Part shown: piece after piece, positions 43,818 to 56,114 of the stretch
Layout of the letters: the number at the start of each line of letters is the position of its first letter
Position numbering within the stretch: position 1 is the stretch's first letter
Source of the DNA: Argopecten irradians
Lineage: Eukaryota > Mollusca > Bivalvia > Pectinida > Pectinidae
Length of the DNA stretch: 64,000 nucleotides
Direction: 5' to 3'
Assembly (NCBI RefSeq): GCF_041381155.1
Contig: NC_091134.1
Coordinates: 6,190,255-6,254,254, forward strand
Made by a program: the position numbers and the translations under genes
The notes under the pieces: model-generated
Seen by the model: the letters and a program-made list of their open reading frames with translations, nothing else
Databases searched by the model: none
Told to the model about the DNA's origin: nothing

Positions 43818-44127
43818 TATAAAATATTGACCCCCCCTATAAGATATTGACCCTCCCCCTATGAAATATTGACCCCCCCCTATAAAATATTGACCCTCCC
43901 CCTATAAAATATTGACCCTCCCCCTATAAGATATTGACCCTCCCCCTATGAAATATTGACCCCCCCTATAAAATATTGACCCTCCCCCTATTAAATATTG
44001 ACCCTCCCCCTATAAAATATTGACCCTCCCCCTATAAAATATTGACCCCCCCCCTATAAGATATTGATCCTCCCCCTATAAAATATTGACCCTCCCCCTA
44101 TAAAATATTGACCCTCCCCCTATAAAA
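43818..44127. repeat. 22-bp minisatellite, about 14 copies
   Basis: Units of TATAAAATATTGACC plus a pyrimidine run (CTCCCCC or CCCCC). Unit length varies with the C run. Variants TATAAGATATTG and TATGAAATATTG alternate. One orientation throughout. Confidence 0.95.
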
Positions 44128-44221
44128 TTGGGAACCTTGTGTAGGTACTGATGATTATATTACTTCTCGGGACTACAATGTATATATCTAGGGTGCAGTA
44201 TATCAATAATCATACTGTATT

Positions 44222-44366
44222 AAGGGGGGGGGTGTCAATATTTTATAGGGGAGGGGGGGTGTTCGTCAATATTTTATAGGGGGGGGGATGTCAATATTTT
44301 ATGCATAAAATAATCATAAAATAATCACCCGGGTAAGTATTCTATGGGCATCAAAATTTTATAGGA
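44222..44366. repeat. inverted copies of the 22-bp minisatellite
   Basis: About four diverged copies in the opposite orientation (GGGGTGTCAATATTTTATAG), starting 95 bp after the direct array. The direct and inverted arrays could fold into a long hairpin. The spacer has a small stem (CAGTAT and ATACTG). Confidence 0.9.
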
Positions 44367-45440
44367 CACCGACGTAAATGTATGACATTTCCTTAATTTA
44401 GCGTACATTGTATGTCATTAAAGTGACAGTCTAAGAATACATTACAATTAGCACATTTATCAGAAACAAACCATTTCTAATGGCAATTAAGATTTGTTGT
44501 GTGATATGCCAGAAAAGCATATTATGGTCAAATGTGTGTGAAATGTTACACATTGTGGTCGGGCGTATTGTATGTGAACCCTGGCCCCTTGTAGCTACTT
44601 TTGTCTAGAGCTACCCAAATCACTCTTACAGTAGTTTTACCTTATGAGATGCATGTTCTTGTCTGAAATTAATTTTACCATCATCAACTCATCAATGGTT
44701 AGGATTTGCATTTATTCAATGTTTCCTGACATGGCTCTGGTCCCTATTTCTCGAAACAAGCTTATGTCAAAAACCGAATGTCACAAATTTTCATTTTAGT
44801 TACACAAGGAGAAAAAACTTAAGCTTTGACCTATGTCTGTACTTTTGCTTTGAGAAATCGGGGCCAGGTAAGGGTACAGTGAACATACTTTACCTTCTTA
44901 ATTATATTGTTATTCAATGGTATTAACTAAAATACTAACAAAGTCTTGGAAGTCAATATTTTTTACAATACATAACGAATGTAGAACAATACATTTGTGC
45001 CATATTTTGCTTCATGATTATGAAACATTTTAGCCTCACTGAATTGTCCCTTTAAAACAAACCTGTAACATCTAGAAACCTGACTATACGGTCAAATATA
45101 TTTGCCATGGTGACGTCTGGGTTAGACAAATTACACAATGCAACCAAACTTGGAATGTACATTTTATGTATAATGGCCCACACATAATTAGCTGGTTACA
45201 GCCAGAATAAGAACTTAGACATAATGCACTGTTATATTGTATTCTGTTTCCAGCAGACTTTCAGTTGGACATAACTTCATGGATTACTATTTGTTATAAC
45301 TTGAAAAGCATTTTGACCAAAACTTATAGCTGGACTATAAGGAGTTAACTAGTGACAAGAATTCCACCAAAGTTGATGTGTCGCCTGCACAGCATCATAA
45401 AAAATAGTTATTTACAGTTGAAAATATTGTTAATAATAAG
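44367..45440. other. intergenic, no gene
   Basis: AT-rich, no supported frame, no obvious repeat. Confidence 0.45.
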
Positions 45441-46110
45441 GTGAAAGTCCCGTAATTCTTGCAAATATTAATGGATTTTGACCAGTATCAAACCCATCTA
45501 AGATTTCATCAAAATAAAGCAATACACCAAATTTGGTTTAAAACGGACAATAGATTTATACTAAAGTTATCGAGCGGGAACCATGCTTTAACGATTTTAA
45601 AGTCCCGTAACTCTTGCAAATATTGACAGATTGTGACCAGAATTAAATCCATCTAAGATCTCATTAATATAAAGCAATACACCAAATTTGGTTGAAATCG
45701 GACAATCAATAATAAAGTAAATCGAGCAGAAACCATTGATTTATCTGTTTTGACGATTTTAAAACCATGTAACTCTTGCAAATATTGACGGATTTTGACC
45801 ATAACTGAATTCAATCAAGATCTCATTGATATAAAGCAATTTCTGAATTTTGTTGAAAATGGACAATAAATATTTAAGTCATCGAGCGGAAACCATGGAT
45901 TTATCTGTTTTGACGATTTTAAAGTCCCATAACTCTTGCAAATATTGACGGATTTTGACCATTATCAAACTCATCCGTGATCCCATTGATATAAAGCAGT
46001 AAACCGCATTTGGTTGAAATCGGACAATAAATAATTAAGTTATTGCACGGAAACCGTTTCCCGGACGACGCAGACACCGAGCTGACAGTGACGCTGACAT
46101 AGTGATACCT
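45441..46110. repeat. ~157-bp tandem repeat, 4 copies, with a GC-rich end
   Basis: Units contain AAAGTCCCGTAACTCTTGC, AAATATTGACGGATTTTGACC, TTTGGTTGAAATCGGACAAT and GAGCGGAAACCATG; starts are near 45447, 45602, 45762 and 45920. The last unit ends in ACCGTTTCCCGGACGACGC and CGAGCTGACAGTGACGCTG. That resembles the GACG-rich right ends of the elements at 48150-50526 and 63081-63582. No coding. Confidence 0.85.
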
Positions 46111-48149
46111 ACATGTAAGTGTCGCCCTTGCATTGCAGGCCACACAAAAAGTAAAGGTCATTGTATATAAAGTCGAATTACCTGGTAATTGTGTTGTCAA
46201 TATTGATCAAGGTAAGACCAAAGGAACCACAAGACCACATTTAACCTACTGTAGACAGTTATCATTGTTTTCTTCAGTATATGATCATATTTGTCTTCCA
46301 ATCATCTCTTATCAAATGTATGTGTGTTTGTGTCAATAACAACAACATCTCACTGATTTTTTTCCAAATCACTTTACTGATTGTCAGCAATTGACAACAA
46401 TCGTATTAAATTTAATAACACAGTATTTCTGACATATTTCACAAACAACACACCAACACAATAGTGGGGGACAGGCCTCCAGCATTGTCATTGTCATCAG
46501 TAATAGTACAAGCACGTCTACAGGCTTAAGATGGCACCTCACTCCTGTCAAATCTATCTCCAATTACAGAAGAGTTCAAGTAGATAATTTATATCATTAG
46601 AGACAGTCAGTTGTAAATTGATAGATTACAACAAAATATAGTTGGTAGTATACTGCTCAAATTTTGTCCTTAATATTGACTTTTTTATTTTGAAAATTTT
46701 GTTAGCAGAGAACACAAAAAGATTTCAAAAGGATTTTGCTGATCTGACAACTGCTGCAAGTGGTTCTTGAATTGTCAGAATGCAAGATAAACTAAGTACT
46801 GCCATTCATCTTACTAATGGAGCATTTGAAAACATCTGAATGCAGTGCTTTAGATTTGATCCTGAATGTGTTGAAACTCTTCAATGCCTGGAAGATACAA
46901 TCAGCTTTAGCAACGTGCCACCTTAAACAAACAAGATAAATCTTTGGTTTCATTGACTGATCTACATCAAGATCAAAAAGGAATTCAAAACTATCAATAA
47001 CATATATACAACCTGATTTGATAGAAGTGATCATTGTATCACACAATACTATATATGTTAAAGCAGAGAACCATCAGAGAGTACAAGCACAAACACAGAA
47101 TGTGGCTCTTACCCACTGTAGCTTCTAGTACAATAGTAAGGAGAGACACATCGGTAGATAGTGAGTTTCAGTAGATAGTGACTTTCAGTAGATAATGTGA
47201 CATTCGGAATCTATTGATACAGACTTTCACAAGACAAAAACAAAATCATTTTAACTTTTTTTTTATATTTCGATTGGATTTAGACTTATAATTTTTGTAG
47301 TCGCCAACAGCTATAGTTACTTGTTGTATTCTATCTTGAGAAAGATTAGAAACAGGGCACTATTGATTTTTTTCCCCATATGTACCTATCCATTGTTAAA
47401 ACTAAAGAATTTCTTCTTTCAAATTGAAATGTTTGTTACAACCACCACCTGCTGTAATATTTCATGTTCTTGTCATTAACATTTTTTGAAGACATTGTAC
47501 CATATAGAAGATGTATGAAACAGAATGGATTTTTGTATCAACTCTAGATCATGGTATAGCTGCCCATGCCATAGTATCACATCATTTTTAAACTGATAGA
47601 AATTTCATTCAATCTCCAGTTAAAAATTGGATACAAAATTTTAAACTCAAAATGACCCTTACACTTTGAAGGATTGTTTTTGCAAAAAATATTTTTAAAA
47701 GTGGAACAGCACAGAAGTATTATTGCCACTGCACACTGATCTCCTTACAGATGTATTATCCACTGTTATAGACAAATAAGGTGTTTTCTGTAATAACAAC
47801 AAAACCATCAAGATGATATGTATTTGTGACGTCTCATCATTCATAACACACAGATTTCCACACAGGGACAAAATCAAAAGGAAAAATCAGGAGCTAGGTT
47901 TCTTGTTGGAATAAAATTCATCTCTTTTAACAACAAATAAACAAAGTTTTTGTGTATTCATTTATACATATAAAGTATGCAGATTTAGATTTAAAAAAAA
48001 CCCAGGGGAAAATGCTGTACATGTATGCCAGAATGATCATGATTAGCTGTTATGTATTATGTTAGATTCTTCTGTTGTACATCAATTAACTAAATAATAT
48101 CCTTTTTAATACATCAGCGAAAAAAATTAAAAACTGAGGATTTCAGGAA
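46111..48149. other. intergenic, no gene recognised
   Basis: AT-rich DNA with scattered frames of up to 84 codons (for example minus 46792-47046) that show no domain, splice context or codon signal. Nothing else stands out. Confidence 0.45.
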
Positions 48150-50526
48150 ACAAGAGGCCGAAGGGCCTTAACGGTCATCTGGCTACCTTGGCAATAGCTG
48201 TATAGGGAATTAATTAGATATATGGTGTCATGGTTAAAAAATAAAAACACTTGGTCATGACCATGTAAGGATCATTTCATGCAAGTTTCAGTCAAACTGC
48301 AAGGGTAGAACTTTAGAAGAAGTTCAAAATGTGTTTTCAAGATGACAGCTTTGGTGGCCATCTTGGTTTTCGGGTCAACACAAAATATAAAAATACTTGG
48401 TCAGGACCATGACAAGGATCATTTCATGCAAGTATCAGCTAAATCACACTGGCAGAATTTGAGAAGATGTTCAAAATTCAAGATTTTAGCCTAATTGACC
48501 CCTGGCCTTGAAAGTAGGTCAAGGTCATTCATTTCAATAACTTTGATAACCCTTCATCCCAGCATGCCACAGGCCAAATATGAGTACCCTGGACCTTTTG
48601 GTTAGTTACAAGAAGTCATTCAAAGAATTGAGCCTATTTGACCCCTGTGACCTAGAAAATAAGTCAAAGTAATCCATTTTCACACCTTTAGTAGGCCTTC
48701 ATTACAGCATAAAACAGGCGAAATATGAGTACTCTGGGCCTTACGGTTATTGAGAAGAAAAAGTTTGTGTGTACCCTTGTGACCTTGACAGCAGGTCAAA
48801 GTCATTCATCTTCATAACTTTGGTAGCTCTTTATCCCAGCACGCTACAGGCCAAATATAAGTACTCTGAGCCTTACAGTTATGGAGAAGTTGTTCAAAGA
48901 TTTAAGCCTATTTAACCCCTGTGACCTTGAAAGAAGGTCAAGGTAATCCATTTTCACACCTGTAGTAGGCCTTCATTACAGCATGCAACAGGTGAAATAC
49001 GAGTACTCTGGGCCTTACGGTTATTGAGAAGAAAACATTAAAAGATTTTAGCTTTTTAGGCCCTTGTGACCTTGACAGCAGGTCAAAGTCATTCATCTTC
49101 ATAACCTTGGTAGCTCTTTATCCCAGCATGCTACAGGCCAAATATAAGTACTCTGAGCCTTACAGTTATTGAGGAGAAGTCGTTCAAAGATTTAAGTCTT
49201 TTAACCCCTGTGACCTTGAAAGTAGGTCAAGGTCATAAATTCTCAGAACTTTGGTAGCCCTTCATCCCAACATACTACAGGCCAAATATGAGTACTCTGG
49301 GCCTCATGGTTAAAGAAAGAAGTCGTTCAAAGATTTTAGCCTATTTGACCCCTGTGATGTTGAAAGTAGGTCAAGGTCATATATTTTCACAACTTTGGTA
49401 GTCCTTAATCCCAGCATGCTACAGGCAAAATATGAGTACTCTGGGCCTTATGGCTATTGAGAAGAAGTTGTTCAAAGATTTTAGCCTTTTTGACCCCTGT
49501 CCTTGACCATTAATTTTCATAACTTTTTTAGCTCTTCATCCCAGCATGCTACGGGCCAAATATGAGTACTCTGGGCCTTATGGCTATTGAGAAGAAGTTG
49601 TTCAAAGATTTTAGCCTTTTTGACCCCTGTCCTTGACCATTAATTTTCATAACTTTTTTAGTTCTTCATCCCAGCATGCTACGGGCCAAATATGAGTACT
49701 CTGGGCCTTTTGGCTATTGAGAAGAAGTTGTTCAAAGATTTTAGCCTTTTTGACCCCTGTCCTTGACCATTAATTTTCACAACTTTTTTAGCTCTTCATC
49801 CCAGCATGCTACGGGCCAAATATGAGTACTCTGGGACTTATGGCTATTGAGAAGCAGTCGTTCAAGGATTTGAGCCTATTTGACCCCTGTGACCTCGAAA
49901 GTAGGTCAAGGTCATTAATTTGTACAACTTTGGTAGCCCTTCAACCCAGCATGCTACAGGCCAAATATGAGTACTCTGGGCCTTACAGTTATTGAGAAGT
50001 CGTTCAAAGATTTCAGCCTATTTGAGCCCTGTGACCTTGAAAGTAGGTCAAGGTCATTAATTTTCACAACTTTGGTAGCCCTTCATCCCAGCATGCTACA
50101 GGCCAAATATGAGTACTCTGGGCCTTACAGTTATTGAGAAGAAGTCCTTCAAAGATTTCAGCCTATTAGAGCCCTGTGACATTGAAAGTAGGTCAAGGTC
50201 ATATATTCAAACAACTTTGGTAGCCCTTCATCCCAGCATGCTACAGGCCAAATACGAGTACTCTGGGCCTTATGGTTATTGAGAAGAAGTTGTTCAAAGA
50301 TTTTAGCCTTTTTGACCCCTGTGACCTTGAAAGTAGGTCAAGGTCAATAATTTTCACAACTTTGGTAGCCCTTCATCCCAACATGCTACAGGCCAAATAT
50401 GAGTACTTTAGGCCTTACGGTTGTTGAGGAGAAGTCGTTTGAATGAAAAGTTTACGCACGGCGGACGTCGACGGACGGTGCATGATGACTATAGGTCATG
50501 CTGACCCTTTGGGTCAGATGACCTAA
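48150..50526. mobile_element. 2.4-kb composite repeat with a tandem core of about 14 units
   Basis: The left end is CAAGAGGCCGAAGGGCC followed by GGTCATCTG (48173-48181). The right end is CGGACGTCGACGGACGG, then GGGTCAGATGACC (50511-50523), giving a short inverted match GGTCATCTG/CAGATGACC. The core is a 130-155-bp unit: TTTGACCCCTGTGACCTTG, AAAGTAGGTCAAGGTCAT, CCCAGCATGCTACAGGCC, AAATATGAGTACTCTGGGCC and GAGAAGAAGTCGTTCAAAGA. Three consecutive copies (about 49497-49860) are almost identical and lack part of the GACC block, a recent local amplification. No protein is encoded. I recognise this type as common in bivalve genomes but cannot give a family name. Confidence 0.8.
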
Positions 50527-53500
50527 AAAACCCTAATCTACACAGAACAAAAACAAGAAGTCCAATATTCTTCAAATATTGGATCAATCACTTCAAAAAT
50601 GCGTTTGTAACTCATAATCAATCTAGGTTGTAAAAGCCTAAATATATTTGGCAGAAAAACAAATTTTTCAGTGATTTTGTAGATCAATTACTGTTATATG
50701 ATGCCATACATGTACACGGAAATTATACAACAGATTTCAACAATAAATTTTACACTGGGATGTACTATCACTATATCACAATGTTTAAACAACTTGACAA
50801 TATAATGTCACTCAATTTTTGGCAATGCCATATCAAATTGAATAAAAATTTACCAACGTCATAGTCACAACAGAAATAATTTTTGTTTTGAAATTAAAAT
50901 CAACAGATTCAAAGCAAATTGTAAAGTATTAGCTAGTTGGAATCATTAAATCAGTGGATATACAGTTTATACAATAGATATAAGTGTGTTACAGTAATGC
51001 TGTTTAATAAAGTATAACTCAACAAAATCTACTAACGTAGAAAATATTTGGCTTAATATGAACTTCAGTGTAAAAGGTATTTAGAAAATTTATTCTATAC
51101 CTATGAAAAACAAATCAAGAATTAAATTTGAAATTCAAGTAAAACAACATTTGACTATTTCAATATAATATAACCACATATGCATCTATCTTAAAGGTTT
51201 GTGGCAGAGTGCATTCCCTTAGACCACAAAAGTTCATTTTTCATAGTGGACAATTTTGTATTAAACATTTGAAGAAAAATTTTTAATTTCACAATTTTTA
51301 AGAATTGGCAGTTTTATCATGCAGAGTTTCAGCGTCAAGATATAAACTCTTAAGAGCATTTGGCAATTTTTAATTTTAGCTTTTTAGCATTTAACTGTAT
51401 TGGCTGGGTCAGAATAACAGTTTAAACACACCTAACGAAGGGAGACAACTCCATCAACAAGGGATGTAACTCCCATTAATAACTGTTAATGAAACACATG
51501 AAATAAATGGAATTCAAATGATTGTCAAAGCAAAGGATAATAATTAAGGTATATGTATATATATATCTATATATCTATAAAACTTCTACATCGCCATGGT
51601 AATTATGGCAACAACACTAACAAAATAAAGCCATAGAAGAAACAACCTGGGATTTCATAACAAATGCAATAATCTTTCTGTACTCAAATAACTTAATTAA
51701 AAATATAAACAAGATAAAATCAGAGTAAAATTATTTAAAGCAAATGATACCTTGGTAGCGAATTACTTAAGATCTTAGAACACATATTTATACAAGGAGT
51801 ATAAATCTACAAAACAACACACCACTTTTTTTAACATAAAATTTAATTGATTAGTTTTGTGCAGTTTAACTGGATTTACTGACTGAATTATTGAAATACT
51901 ATAAAAAAGGATTACACAGGTTTATATCTCCCACAAGTAAATTGTCTGCTTTAGATCTATTCACAGCCAAATACGGTCCTTTGGATCTCCTCATATGGAC
52001 CTCAAACTTGCCATGTAGAGGTTGGGGGTTATTGGTAGAAGACAAATGTAATTCAAAGATAAATGAAAATGAAAACAAACTTTCACTGAGAAATAAGATG
52101 TCATCTGTTTTGCATTCACCATGTTAAAATATAGCAAAAATAATAACTTAATCTGTAGCAAGATTTCGATATCAATTTTCTGTCCTTTGTTTTCTTGAAA
52201 TTAATTTGAAAGTAAGTATGTCATTGAACAAGATTCTGCTGAGAGACACGATACACCAGATACTGGCCATCCGTAATGTTGTGCACATAGTTGTAGTGCT
52301 CTTTGTGATATAATGCTGTAAGGTAGAGGAGTGTCTGAAGTAAAACTTGTGCCATACACACTGGCAGATATCAGACTCCTCATCTCAATGTTTAACAAGC
52401 CAATTTAGCTAAATGCAATCATAGGCATCCCCCCTAATATAGTGTTGAACTGCTCGATCCTTTATCTCATTCTCCCCTGAGTTTCCTAATGGACTGGTCT
52501 AGGCTCTGATTTCGAAAGACCTAAATGTGTTTTCAGGGGTTAATGAGTTCAATCTGAAGAGTTCACATTTGTCTTCAGAGGAGAGAGATTTGAATACATT
52601 TCATTATTTGTTGTGTCAAATTAGGCCAGGACAAACATTAAGACTAAGATTTCATATATTGTTTCCATCGACTTGGTGGAGTTTGATAATGTGTAGCTTA
52701 ACATACTTGTTTTATCCAAGTCAATCACCTTCTAATCGGTATATATACATGACTTTCTTGTATAAACTGTATGTTTTAAGCCTGAATTGTAAACATTTTG
52801 GCAAATCCTGCTCAAGGCAGATGCTATCATAGGTTATTTCAAATATTATAATATGCCTGCCACAAAAAAGTTTGTGTACAAGTTCTTTAAAGGAACATAA
52901 ATAAGGGCAGATCGAGAAAAAGGAGATAACATTTTTTTTTTAAATAAATGGTTATCTGCCTGTTAAGCAGTGAACTAACACTATAAGATCTCCCTTAATT
53001 CCACAGCTACCCTGGGTATATCACAATCCGAACCCAACTGTTTGTTGTGAAAATATACTAACCCTGAAGGCCATTCAGTTCTTAAAATAATTCAATTTTA
53101 ACTCTGTTATAATTTATGTTAAAACAATAGACTTTGCATGGCAAGCATAAAATGTTCTTAACCTAAAAGTGGCATTCCTCTAAAATATATTTCAAACTGT
53201 TTGACATGTTGATAAATCTATGACTGATAAATATCTGGGATAGCAAAAATCTAGAACAATAAAACGAGCTTAATGAAGATGGCAATAAGGTAATTCAGAT
53301 TAAAAATATTCCAAACATCTATAACAACATACTACAACTACATTCATTTTCAAAACAATATTGCAGAAATTTGAATTTTACATATCATCATAAAGAATCA
53401 TGATAAGCAAACAGGATTTCATCACACATAAGATTCTAAACATTATTGTTTAAGTCAATGAGGTTCATTGAGGGATATGTGTATACCAACAAAACAAACC

Positions 53501-53579
53501 AGTAATATATATAGCTGAACAACAGTCTAAGCTTTGGACGTAGGGAATATTTCAGGAAACTGATCAATTTCAGTTTAAT
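50527..53579 (-). other. AT-rich flank, probably including the Pax 3' UTR
   Basis: No coding frame is supported. It lies directly downstream of the Pax stop codon on the gene's strand, so some of it should be 3' UTR. The only AATAAA I found on the minus strand here is at 51089-51094, which would give a UTR of about 2.5 kb; variant signals nearer the stop are possible. Confidence 0.45.
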
Positions 53580-55517
53580 CTATGCTGGTTTCAGCATTTG
53601 CTGAAGTACAGGAAAACCCCTGTCTTCAGAGTCTCCGGCAGAGATCTGAGAGTTTGAGCTTTTCACAGTTTCACTCGGAACTAGTGTGGAATTCTGGGAT
53701 ATTGAGGGTTGATTTGACTGTCCGCCATTGATCTGGTTCACAACCCCGACAGTAGCACCACCAATCTGCTTATGTACATCACCATTGGATAGTTTTGGAA
53801 TTTTGTTGGCGTCGTTCCCATAGTTACCTCCCTCCTGCTGACGCTTGTTTGGAGAAGGTGATGTTTGAGACGACGTTGGCATGCCTGCTGTTACCATGAC
53901 AACATCTTGATCAAATGTTTTGTTTGAGGCTGATGTAACATAGTTAGTGAACTTTTGACCTTGGGAAAGTTCTGAACTGTTTGTCTCTCCTATCACTTCA
54001 TTACTCTCCTTGTTCACAACCTTATATAACTCTTTCTCATTTCTTACAATCCATTTATTATTTCCAACAGAAATGATCTCCACTTCTTTCTCACCGAATA
54101 TGAGCATGTTCTGTTCATATAACAGTTTTTGTTTGTTAGACAGTTGTTGTTTATCGACTGAACTCGTTGGCGATGCAGACATAACCTGTTGCCCTGGTAC
54201 GACTTGCTGTATTTCCAGTGACGTCTTCGCACTGGAATTTTGAGACATCGTTGGAGAAGTACTTTCCACAGGTTGACTCTGTTCCTTTTCAAGCTGTGGG
54301 GGTTTTGAGGCAACAGCTTCATTTACAGGTCGACTCTCGACCTTATCAACATCCTTCGGTTCCTCTTTTAACTTTGGCATATCCCTGGGATGAGCAGCTG
54401 ATAAGTCCAGAGGGGACGGTCCACTTCTCTCTGAGGGGCTGGGACTGGTAACAGGCAGCTGGGCAGGAGACTGAGGGTAGTGCCACATTGCTGGTACCAA
54501 GTTGACCACATTAGGGGTTGTCGGGGGCCCTGTAGCTAGTACTGGTGCTGCCTGAGGGGCTGCAGGTCTTGGAGGAGGTGCTGCACCTCCCCCTAGGCCC
54601 CTATCTGGCAAGTTGTAATCATAGTATATGGCACCAAACTTGTCAAATCCAACTGGGTTGGGATTTGAATTGAACACAACGTTCCCGTTGACAGGGATCC
54701 TGCTAGCTGTCTCTCTGCTGGCTCGGGACTTTTGTCCTGGAGTGGTTCTCATGACACCAGTGGGAGAGGAACTGCTGGAGGAAGTGGCATCACCTCGACT
54801 AGAAACACGTGACCGACCCCTAGATACCTTGGTCTGTGGACTTCTTTGTGACGGCATTGTAGGACTTACACTAGAGGGAGCTGAAGTGCGGATCTGTTCC
54901 GGAGACTGTACACTGACTACACTGGGAGATATCTGGATTGACTTGGTAGCAGCGTCTGTTTCATCGATACTCTCGCCCTCCTTCATCATGGCTGCCGTCT
55001 GAGTTGAAATAAGATGAGAGATAACTGCCTGGAGACTATTGTGTCGGGAAGCATCCGATTTGCCATTGGAACTAGTACTGCCTCCACTCCTGTTCAACTC
55101 ATCTGCATCCTCAACAGATATAACTTCGCCCTCAATGACCGCACCAGTTTGACCTTTGGCCTGACCTTCCTTTGACTTTGGTGAGATTTTCTCCTTTGGC
55201 GAGGAGGTGGTAAGGGTGGTTGGTGACGGAGCTAAGCCTTGAGTTGGAGACTGAGACAGTGAGATTGGAGTCTGAGTCAACATCATCTGTTGGCCTACCC
55301 CTGACATCGCTGGCACCATGATGGTCTGGTTGGCGTCCAAGGTGACCGCCTGTACAGGTATGATGGTACATGTAGTATCTATAGGAGCGGCTCCTGATGA
55401 CGCTGTTGTCGTGGCCACTGGCTGCATTTGAGCTGCTGCAGCATGTAAGTGAGGAACTGATAACATATATTTCTGTATACCTTCTGTGTCCAGGGGTAGA
55501 TCATCCATATCAGTAGT
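53580..55517 (-). CDS. Pax-family transcription factor, last coding exon
   Basis: 645 codons after a clean acceptor (TTTTCTGTTTCAG before ACTACTGATATGG), in phase 0 with the previous exon, to TAG at 53580-53582. It encodes the C-terminal region after the paired domain: Ser/Pro/Thr/Gln-rich and mostly disordered. No homeodomain and no octapeptide are seen. Short motifs: PLDLS (54399-54413, exon residues 369-373), matching the CtBP-binding PxDLS form; PKLKEEPKD just after it, matching a SUMO acceptor; and EGEVISVEDADEL (about 55100-55135), resembling a SUMO-interacting motif. A more ordered-looking segment is EVEIISVGNNKWIVRNEKEL (near 54030-54090). Probably a nuclear DNA-binding regulator with repressor activity. 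The subfamily is uncertain; the lophotrochozoan Pax-beta group is a candidate. Confidence 0.88.
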   Translation of the reverse strand, partial: TTDMDDLPLDTEGIQKYMLSVPHLHAAAAQMQPVATTTASSGAAPIDTTCTIIPVQAVTLDANQTIMVPAMSGVGQQMMLTQTPISLSQSPTQGLAPSPTTLTTSSPKEKISPKSKEGQAKGQTGAVIEGEVISVEDADELNRSGGSTSSNGKSDASRHNSLQAVISHLISTQTAAMMKEGESIDETDAATKSIQISPSVVSVQSPEQIRTSAPSSVSPTMPSQRSPQTKVSRGRSRVSSRGDATSSSSSSPTGVMRTTPGQKSRASRETASRIPVNGNVVFNSNPNPVGFDKFGAIYYDYNLPDRGLGGGAAPPPRPAAPQAAPVLATGPPTTPNVVNLVPAMWHYPQSPAQLPVTSPSPSERSGPSPLDLSAAHPRDMPKLKEEPKDVDKVESRPVNEAVASKPPQLEKEQSQPVESTSPTMSQNSSAKTSLEIQQVVPGQQVMSASPTSSVDKQQLSNKQKLLYEQNMLIFGEKEVEIISVGNNKWIVRNEKELYKVVNKESNEVIGETNSSELSQGQKFTNYVTSASNKTFDQDVVMVTAGMPTSSQTSPSPNKRQQEGGNYGNDANKIPKLSNGDVHKQIGGATVGVVNQINGGQSNQPSISQNSTLVPSETVKSSNSQISAGDSEDRGFPVLQQMLKPA

Positions 55518-55984
55518 CTGAAACAGAAAACTCATAATCTATACAAATATCACTAAATATTCAAAGGTTCACCTTAATATATCCAGTAAGGTGTGTTACT
55601 GGTATTGTAAGTGAAATGAAATACTATATCAAATAGTCATAAGTTTTATGTAATCATCATGTTTGTGGAGTATTTGGAGTATCGGTAAAACTAGGATATG
55701 TATATAGTATGTTATAACTTCTACTGATTCCTATGGTGAGGTAACTGTAGTACATTGTCCCCTGGTGTATTTATTAGTAGTAAATCCCATTACATATAAA
55801 GTCAATTATAGCTGTCCAGACAGGTTTGAAGGAAAACATCAAATTCTAGTATCAATATTGAGTTTTGGAGGGGATAAGTTTTATGTAATTATTACACTTG
55901 ATTTTAAATGTCATTAATCAAATTTTCTCATCAATCTTAATTAAATTAAAAAATGATTTGGGTGTAAGGAATCATTCCACTCAC
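55518..55984 (-). other. Pax intron, 467 bp
   Basis: GT (GTGAGT donor at 55979-55984) to AG (acceptor at 55518-55519). AT-rich, no other feature seen. Confidence 0.85.
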
Positions 55985-56114
55985 ATCTTCTGAGTCAGGA
56001 AATCCGGCCAGATCCAGAGATCTGCGCTGTAGTATAGCCTTGTCCCGGATGATTCGGTTGATTGAACTTATAGAAGGGATGTTCTTTTCTGTGCAGATTC
56101 CATCACTTAGCAAC
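55985..56114 (-). CDS. Pax exon: paired-domain RED helices
   Basis: 130 bases. The first base completes a Lys codon split with the upstream exon, followed by 43 codons. It encodes LLSDGICTEKNIPSISSINR and IIRDK, the last helices of the paired domain's RED subdomain (compare the family pattern L..G.C....PS.SSI.RI.R), then AILQRRSLDLAGFPDSED. The acceptor is TTTGTTTTAG and the donor GTGAGT. Residues facing DNA in the recognition helix (S-I-S-S-I-N-R) are as expected for an active domain. Confidence 0.93.

Noticed and set aside
46792..47046. 84-codon minus-strand frame
   Set aside because: No domain, splice sites or composition signal in an AT-rich non-coding stretch.
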